A stretch of DNA of 64,000 nt from positions 2,790,001 through 2,854,000 of the forward strand of contig NZ_CP107954.1 of assembly GCF_036067295.1 (NCBI RefSeq), given 5' to 3'. The notes beneath the pieces were generated by a model. That model had not been told where the DNA came from and searched no databases. It saw only the letters and a list, made by a program, of their open reading frames with translations. Positions 57,585 to 64,000 of the stretch are shown piece by piece (the stretch's first letter is position 1; each line of letters begins with the position of its first letter). Source of the DNA: Kribbella sp. NBC_00382 (GTDB lineage Bacteria > Actinomycetota > Actinomycetes > Propionibacteriales > Kribbellaceae). The position numbers were made by a program, and so were the translations under genes.

Positions 57585-58673
57585 ATGTCTGAGCAGCCGG
57601 GGCGGTACGGGATCGTGGGGAGCGGGTGGAGGAGCGAGTTCTTCCTCCGGTTGGCGGAGGTGATGCCCTCGCGGTTCGCGGTGAGTGGGGTGGTCACGCG
57701 GACGGCCGAGCGTGGGCAGGCGGTTGAGGGGCGGTGGGGCGTACCGGCGTACCGGTCGGTGGATTCGTTGCTCGCGGCGGGGCGGCCGGACTTCGTTGTT
57801 GTCTCGGTGCCGTGGGAGGTCGCGCCGGTGGTGACCGCGGAGTTGGTTGCCGAGGGCATCCCGGTGCTGACCGAGACGCCGCCGGCTCCGTCGGTGGAGG
57901 GGCTGCGGGAGCTTTGGTCCGCTGTGGGCGGCAGCGGGCTGGTGCAGGTCGCCGAGCAGAATCCGTTCCTGCCTTCGCATGCGGCGCAGTTGGCCGTGAT
58001 CCGGGGCGGTGCGCTCGGGGAGGTCGGATCTGTTCAGTTGTCGTCCACGCATCTGTACCACGCGGTCTCGGTGATTCGGATGCTGTTGGGGGTCGGGATG
58101 GCGCCGGCGACGGTCGAGGCGCGGGAGTTCGTGGCGCCGCTGGTCGATCCGATGACGCGTGAGGGGTGGACGGGTGTTGGGTCGGTACGTTCGGCCGTCA
58201 CTACCTTGGCGACACTGGATTTCGGTGGTCGGGTCGGGCTGTATGACTTCACCGACAACCAGTGGCACAACCCCTTGCGTAGCAGCCGGATCGTGGTTCG
58301 TGGGAGTCATGGTGAGCTGGTCGACGATCGTTTGGTGCGGCTCGTCGATGCGGTGACGGCTGTCGAGTCGCGGCTGGTTCGGCGGCAGTCGGGGCTCGGC
58401 GGGAACCTGGAGGGGTTCGCGCTCGACCATCTGAGCCTCGACGGCTCGGTGGTTTACCGGAACCCGTTTCCCGGGGTTCGGCTGAGTGACGAGGAGATCG
58501 CGATCGGGTCGTTGCTGGCCGGTATGACGGCGTGGTGCCGGGGTGCGGGAGAGCCGCCGTACCCGCTCGATTCGGCTTGCCAGGACCACCTGATCGCGCT
58601 GGCGATCTCTTCGTCCGTTCTGTCCGGTGCGGCGGTGGAAACCGGTTCGGAGGTCTGGTCGTCGGCGGTGTGA
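57585..58673 (+). CDS. Gfo/Idh/MocA-family oxidoreductase
   Basis: A 362-residue NAD(P)-dependent enzyme. The Rossmann motif is YGIVGSGWRSEF, and the C-terminal alpha/beta domain holds the substrate residues (STHLYHAVSVIRMLLG; YDFTDNQWHNPL). The usual catalytic motif EKP reads ETP here (VLTETPPAPS), so the Lys is lost and activity may be altered. Relatives act on sugars or inositols. ATG 57585 was chosen by the Rossmann start; no strong ribosome site is seen. It is divergent from the lactonase operon. Confidence 0.82.
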   Translation: MSEQPGRYGIVGSGWRSEFFLRLAEVMPSRFAVSGVVTRTAERGQAVEGRWGVPAYRSVDSLLAAGRPDFVVVSVPWEVAPVVTAELVAEGIPVLTETPPAPSVEGLRELWSAVGGSGLVQVAEQNPFLPSHAAQLAVIRGGALGEVGSVQLSSTHLYHAVSVIRMLLGVGMAPATVEAREFVAPLVDPMTREGWTGVGSVRSAVTTLATLDFGGRVGLYDFTDNQWHNPLRSSRIVVRGSHGELVDDRLVRLVDAVTAVESRLVRRQSGLGGNLEGFALDHLSLDGSVVYRNPFPGVRLSDEEIAIGSLLAGMTAWCRGAGEPPYPLDSACQDHLIALAISSSVLSGAAVETGSEVWSSAV

Positions 58674-58747
58674 GTTCCTTCTCAGTGCAGTTGCAGGTCA
58701 CCAAGCGGTCATGGTCAACCTGACACCGGTACTGGCACAGTGTGTCC

Positions 58748-60373
<1,626 letters not shown>

Positions 60374-60414
60374 CACCAACGATCCGGTGGACCGGCCAGG
60401 GCTGCCTCACCGGT

Positions 60415-61185
60415 CTAGGAACTGGTGGCGAGTGCGAGGCGGGAGCTGCAGGTGGTGCGGGTGGTGTCGATCAACGCGGTGAGGGTCTCGGGGTCGGTGC
60501 TGTGGTTTGCGAGGAGGTCGTTGATCGAGTTCAGGCCGGCGTCTGAGAGCAGGCGCTTCTCGTTGGTTACCCACCGACCCTCGGCGGCCATCACCGCGTG
60601 GGCCGCCATCATGGTTGCCTGCGCCACTAGACCGAGGCATTGGGTGAGGCGCCCAGGTTGCGTGCAGTTGTTCTTGGCGTAGCCGAACAGCAGGTCGGCG
60701 CTGGCCCACCACCTCGCCGAGGCTCGCTCTCGGAGCAGGGGCGGGTAGGCGGGCCGGGGGAGTTCGCCATGAAGGACTTGCGCAAACGCCAGCTCCGCCG
60801 CGAGGAGATAGCTGGGGATGCCAGCCAGGTGGAACATCAACGGTTCGATCGTGAACTGCCCAACCTCGGCCTCTGCGATCACCCGCTCGACCACGTCGAG
60901 ATCGCGGTAGTGGACGTCCACCTTCCGACTATCGATCTCGAGCCAAGCGCCCCCGTTGAAGACGCCGCCACCCCAGGCGCCCAGCTCGAAGACCTCACCG
61001 GCCCACCCGACATCCCTCAGCCGCTGCGGATCGAAGGAGTTCTGGTAGTAAATGCCCAGGTCCCAATCGCTGTCAGCCCGATGCGTCCCCTGCGCCCGCG
61101 AGCCACCGAGCGCAACTGCGGTCACCCCAGGCAGCTTCGCGAGCTCGGTCACGACCTGGGCGAGGAAATGCTCATCGGCCAGCAT
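60415..61185 (-). CDS. nucleotidyltransferase-domain protein (KNTase-like)
   Basis: A 256-residue protein with an N-terminal polymerase-beta-type nucleotidyltransferase domain: [22 protein letters not shown] carries the GS motif and the paired Asp that bind metal. The C-terminal half is helical ([49 protein letters not shown]). Proteins of this type transfer a nucleotide to drugs or proteins, or act as antitoxins; here the target is unknown. ATG 61185 has GGGGAGG 9 bases upstream. Confidence 0.78.
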   Translation of the reverse strand: MLADEHFLAQVVTELAKLPGVTAVALGGSRAQGTHRADSDWDLGIYYQNSFDPQRLRDVGWAGEVFELGAWGGGVFNGGAWLEIDSRKVDVHYRDLDVVERVIAEAEVGQFTIEPLMFHLAGIPSYLLAAELAFAQVLHGELPRPAYPPLLRERASARWWASADLLFGYAKNNCTQPGRLTQCLGLVAQATMMAAHAVMAAEGRWVTNEKRLLSDAGLNSINDLLANHSTDPETLTALIDTTRTTCSSRLALATSS

Positions 61186-61238
61186 GAGCCGCATCCTCCC
61201 CGAATCGCCGGTCGTCTGCCAAAGGGTTTGGGCGTCGG

Positions 61239-61244
61239 TAGGGT
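61239..61244 (+). promoter_or_regulatory. leaderless -10 (TAGGGT) of rfbA
   Basis: TAGGGT, then 7 bases, then ATG 61252; no ribosome site. Confidence 0.6.
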
Positions 61245-61251
61245 GGCGGGA

Positions 61252-62124
61252 ATGCGAGGGATCATCCTGGCCGGTGGCGACGGTACCCGGCTGCATCCGC
61301 TGACGATGGGGGTCAGCAAGCAGCTCTTGCCGGTGTACGACAAGCCGATGATCTACTACCCACTGTCGACGCTGATCCTGGCGAACATCCGTGAGGTCCT
61401 GGTGATCACCCGGCCCGGCGACGCCTCGCAGTTCCGGCGGTTGCTGGGAGATGGCTCGCAGTTCGGGATGGAGATCTCGTACGCCGAACAGCCGAGTCCC
61501 GACGGTCTGGCCCAGGCGTTCCTGATCGGTGAGTCGTTCATCGGCTCGGACCCGGTCGCGCTGGCGCTCGGCGACAACATCTTCTACGGGCCGGGACTCG
61601 GGTTGCACCTGCAGCGGTTCAACGAGGTCGACGGCGGGGTCATCTTCGCGTATCGGGTCGCGGACCCCTCGGCGTACGGGGTGGTCGAGTTCGACGCGGA
61701 CGGGCGGGCGTTGAGCATCGAGGAGAAGCCGGTGCGGCCCAAGAGCAAGTACGCGGTACCGGGGCTGTACTTCTACTCCAGCGACGTGGTCGAGGTCGCC
61801 AAGGAGGTCAGGCCGTCAGCGCGTGGCGAGCTGGAGATCACCGCGGTCAACGCCAGTTACCTGCAGGACAAGCGGTTGCAGGTGGAGGTACTGCCGCGTG
61901 GTACTGCCTGGCTCGACACCGGGACGTTCGACGCGCTGATGTCGGCCGGGGAGTACGTCCGGGCGGTCGAGACGCGCCAAGGGCAGAAGATCAGCTGCCC
62001 GGAGGAGATCGCCTGGCGCCGCGGGTTCATCGACGACGCCGGGCTGCAACGCTGCGCCGACGCGCTACCCAAGTCCGGCTACGGGGACTACCTGCTCGGG
62101 CTGCTGGAGGAAGGTCTGCACTGA
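61252..62124 (+). CDS. rfbA: glucose-1-phosphate thymidylyltransferase
   Basis: A 290-residue nucleotidyltransferase that makes dTDP-glucose, the first step of dTDP-L-rhamnose and other deoxysugars. The signature [36 protein letters not shown] is diagnostic, and [10 protein letters not shown] and [15 protein letters not shown] are conserved. No rfbB, C or D is adjacent. The gene is probably leaderless (TAGGGT 7 bases upstream). A 13-bp copy of its last codons, including the stop, follows in frame 24 bp downstream. Confidence 0.95.
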   Translation: MRGIILAGGDGTRLHPLTMGVSKQLLPVYDKPMIYYPLSTLILANIREVLVITRPGDASQFRRLLGDGSQFGMEISYAEQPSPDGLAQAFLIGESFIGSDPVALALGDNIFYGPGLGLHLQRFNEVDGGVIFAYRVADPSAYGVVEFDADGRALSIEEKPVRPKSKYAVPGLYFYSSDVVEVAKEVRPSARGELEITAVNASYLQDKRLQVEVLPRGTAWLDTGTFDALMSAGEYVRAVETRQGQKISCPEEIAWRRGFIDDAGLQRCADALPKSGYGDYLLGLLEEGLH

Positions 62125-62148
62125 GCTGCCGGGCGAGGTCTGCACTGA
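62112..62148 (+). repeat. 13-bp echo of the rfbA 3' end
   Basis: AGGTCTGCACTGA at 62112-62124 (with the stop codon) recurs at 62136-62148. The offset is 24 bp, so the second stop is in frame with the first. Confidence 0.8.
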
Positions 62149-62198
62149 TCTGTACGCCGCCTGTGCACGGGGGAGAGTGGATTGTCGGCGCGCGGCGC

Positions 62199-62204
62199 TA
62201 GGGT
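62199..62204 (+). promoter_or_regulatory. leaderless -10 (TAGGGT) of dnaX
   Basis: TAGGGT, then 7 bases (TGCCGTC), then GTG 62212. Confidence 0.65.
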
Positions 62205-62211
62205 TGCCGTC

Positions 62212-64000
62212 GTGGAAGCACCCCTTGCGTTGTACCGCCGGTATCGCCCGGAGACCTTCTCCGAGGTGATCGGGCAGGACCATGTCACCGTTCCGCTGCG
62301 GAACGCGCTGAGCAACAACCGGGTGAACCACGCCTATCTGTTCTCCGGTCCACGCGGCTGCGGCAAGACCACCAGCGCCCGGATCCTGGCCCGCGCGATC
62401 AACTGCGAGAAGGGCCCGATCGCCGAGCCGTGCGGGGTCTGCAAGTCCTGCACCGACCTGGCCCGCGGCGGCCCCGGCAGCATCGACGTGATCGAGATCG
62501 ACGCTGCCTCGCACGGTGGTGTCGACGACGCGCGCGACCTGCGCGAGCGGGCCTTCTTCGCGCCGGTCGAGAGCCGCTACAAGATCTACATCATCGACGA
62601 GGCGCACATGGTCACCACGCAGGGCTTCAACGCCCTGCTGAAGCTGGTCGAGGAGCCGCCGCCGCACCTCAAGTTCATCTTCGCGACGACCGAGCCCGAG
62701 AAAGTCATCGGCACGATCCGGTCCCGCACGCACCACTACCCCTTCCGGCTGGTACCACCGAAGGCGCTCGCCGAGTACATGGCGACCCTGTGTGATGCCG
62801 AGGGCGTCACGATCGAGCCGGCCGCGCTGCCGTTGGTGGTCCGCGCGGGTGCGGGGTCGGTGCGTGACTCGCTGAGCGTGCTCGACCAGCTGATCGGTGG
62901 GGCGAACGCTGATGGCGTGACGTATCGACTGGCCGTGCAGCTGCTCGGCTTCACGCCGGACTCGTTGCTGGACGCTTGCGTGGATGGGTTCGCGGCGCAT
63001 GACAGCAAGGCCGTCTTCGAGACGATCGAGAAGGTCATCGAGACCGGGCAGGACCCGAAGCGGTTCGCCGAGGATCTGTTGCGGCGGTTGCGCGACCTGG
63101 TGATCCTGTCGGCGGTACCGAACGCTGTCACGTCCGGGCTGATCGAAGCGGCCGAGGACCAGGGCGAGCGGCTGCAGACCCAGGCGGCGGGCATCGGCGC
63201 GGCCGAGCTGACCCGCGCGGCGGACATCGTCGCAGCCGGCCTGCTGGAGATGCGCGGCGCGACGGCTCCCCGCCTCCAGCTGGAACTGATCTGCGCCAAG
63301 GTCCTCCTCCCCGGCGCCGACGACTCCACCAACGGCATCCAAGCCCGCCTGGACCGAATGGAACGCCGCCTAACCATCACCGGCGGCTCCATCCCAGCCG
63401 GCACTCCGGCCGCCTTCGCGGCAGCACCCACCCAGCAGCCCCAACATCAGCCGCCCGCTCCGTCCCACACCGCCGCTCCGCAGGCAGCTCCCACCGGAAA
63501 CCAGCCTCCGCAAGCAGCTCCGGCAGGAAGCCAGAGCTCGCCTTCGCAGGCTGCTCCAGGTGGCGGCCAGCCAGCCGCCTCGGATCACGCGACGAGCGCG
63601 CCGGGTGCTGCCGCGTCGCAGCAGACTCCGACACCTGGCTCGCCGCAGACTGGCGCAGGCAACGGGCCGCAGGCTCAGGAGCAAGTGGGTGCTGGCCAGG
63701 GTCAGCCGTCGTCGGCACACGCAGGCTCGTCCACGACGTCCCCGGAGTCCGGCGCACCGGCGGCAGGGCAGGGCGGTTCAGGGTCGGCGCAAGCCAGCAG
63801 TCCGTCAGGGGCGGCGCAGGCCGGCGCTTCGGTGCCGGTTGGGAACAGCGGGTCGCGTTCCGGTGCGTGGGGAGCTGAGCCCGCAGCGGGCTCGACGCAA
63901 GGCGGGTCTTCGCAGGCTGCCTCAGGTGCTGCGTCCGGCGGCGGAGACGGGACCGCGGCCGGCGGGGCAGCAGGTGCCGCGGGCGGTGGAACGACTGCGG
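62212..64000 (+). CDS. dnaX: DNA polymerase III subunit gamma/tau (3' truncated by window)
   Basis: The first 596 codons of dnaX; no stop is reached. It starts at GTG (VEAPLALYRRYRPETFSEVIGQDHV). The AAA+ clamp-loader domain has Walker A GPRGCGKTT (about 46-54), a zinc site with four Cys (INCEKGPIAEPCGVCKSC), the DEAH-type Walker B IIDEAHM and the SRC-like sensor TEPEKVIGTIRSR. Domain III follows to about residue 375. The rest is a long disordered Ala/Pro/Gln/Gly/Ser linker (QAAPTGNQPPQAAP and similar), as in other actinobacterial DnaX. It loads the sliding clamp at replication forks. Confidence 0.96.
   Translation, partial: MEAPLALYRRYRPETFSEVIGQDHVTVPLRNALSNNRVNHAYLFSGPRGCGKTTSARILARAINCEKGPIAEPCGVCKSCTDLARGGPGSIDVIEIDAASHGGVDDARDLRERAFFAPVESRYKIYIIDEAHMVTTQGFNALLKLVEEPPPHLKFIFATTEPEKVIGTIRSRTHHYPFRLVPPKALAEYMATLCDAEGVTIEPAALPLVVRAGAGSVRDSLSVLDQLIGGANADGVTYRLAVQLLGFTPDSLLDACVDGFAAHDSKAVFETIEKVIETGQDPKRFAEDLLRRLRDLVILSAVPNAVTSGLIEAAEDQGERLQTQAAGIGAAELTRAADIVAAGLLEMRGATAPRLQLELICAKVLLPGADDSTNGIQARLDRMERRLTITGGSIPAGTPAAFAAAPTQQPQHQPPAPSHTAAPQAAPTGNQPPQAAPAGSQSSPSQAAPGGGQPAASDHATSAPGAAASQQTPTPGSPQTGAGNGPQAQEQVGAGQGQPSSAHAGSSTTSPESGAPAAGQGGSGSAQASSPSGAAQAGASVPVGNSGSRSGAWGAEPAAGSTQGGSSQAASGAASGGGDGTAAGGAAGAAGGGTTA

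Overview
The window is a high-GC actinobacterial chromosome segment. Strong GC3 bias, actinobacterial families (LytR_C protein, SigE-type ECF factors, F420-type LLM oxidoreductase), a short-form SRP RNA and many leaderless genes point to the Nocardioidales, most likely Kribbella or a close relative. The genus is an inference. No prophage, plasmid, IS element or CRISPR array was recognised; this looks like ordinary chromosome rich in accessory and regulatory genes.

Layout. 1-5.9 kb: end of a K+/H+ antiporter, a LytR_C protein, an L,D-transpeptidase, a HerA-like ATPase and a diguanylate cyclase. 6-10.7 kb: two paralogous modules, each an ECF sigma factor translationally coupled to a membrane-anchored proline-rich protein, around a small Pro-rich exported protein and a secreted SH3 protein. 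10.7-25 kb: small regulators with enzyme partners (XRE/DinB, TetR/SDR, XRE/MFS), a tandem pair of secreted TAP-like hydrolases, a variant phosphotransferase, methyl- and acetyltransferases and a coupled peptidase. 25-31 kb: tex, an MFS pump and a DUF624 protein. 30-42 kb: two ABC sugar importers without ATPases, the first with a DeoR-LacI hybrid regulator, plus a metallo-hydrolase and two PAP2 phosphatases.

41.7-45.1 kb holds the most notable system: a glycosyltransferase of the rifampin-inactivating (Rgt) type followed by a HelD/HelR-type RNA polymerase motor, behind an inverted repeat that matches my recollection of the rifamycin-associated element (RAE). Together these would modify the drug and rescue stalled polymerase. 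46.6-50.3 kb is a response regulator divergent from a sensor-only membrane protein, a degenerate histidine kinase and an intact one. 50.3-64 kb holds tRNA-Ser(GGA), the SRP RNA, nadE, an acyl-CoA dehydrogenase, a MarR-controlled lactonase-like operon, an acyl-CoA ligase, rfbA and the 5' part of dnaX, which runs off the end.

Cross-cutting patterns: many genes start 6-7 nt after a TAnnnT hexamer (leaderless mRNAs); four convergent gene pairs share or abut stop codons; large near-perfect palindromes sit between genes; and three genes carry a partial tandem copy of their own 3' end just after the stop codon.
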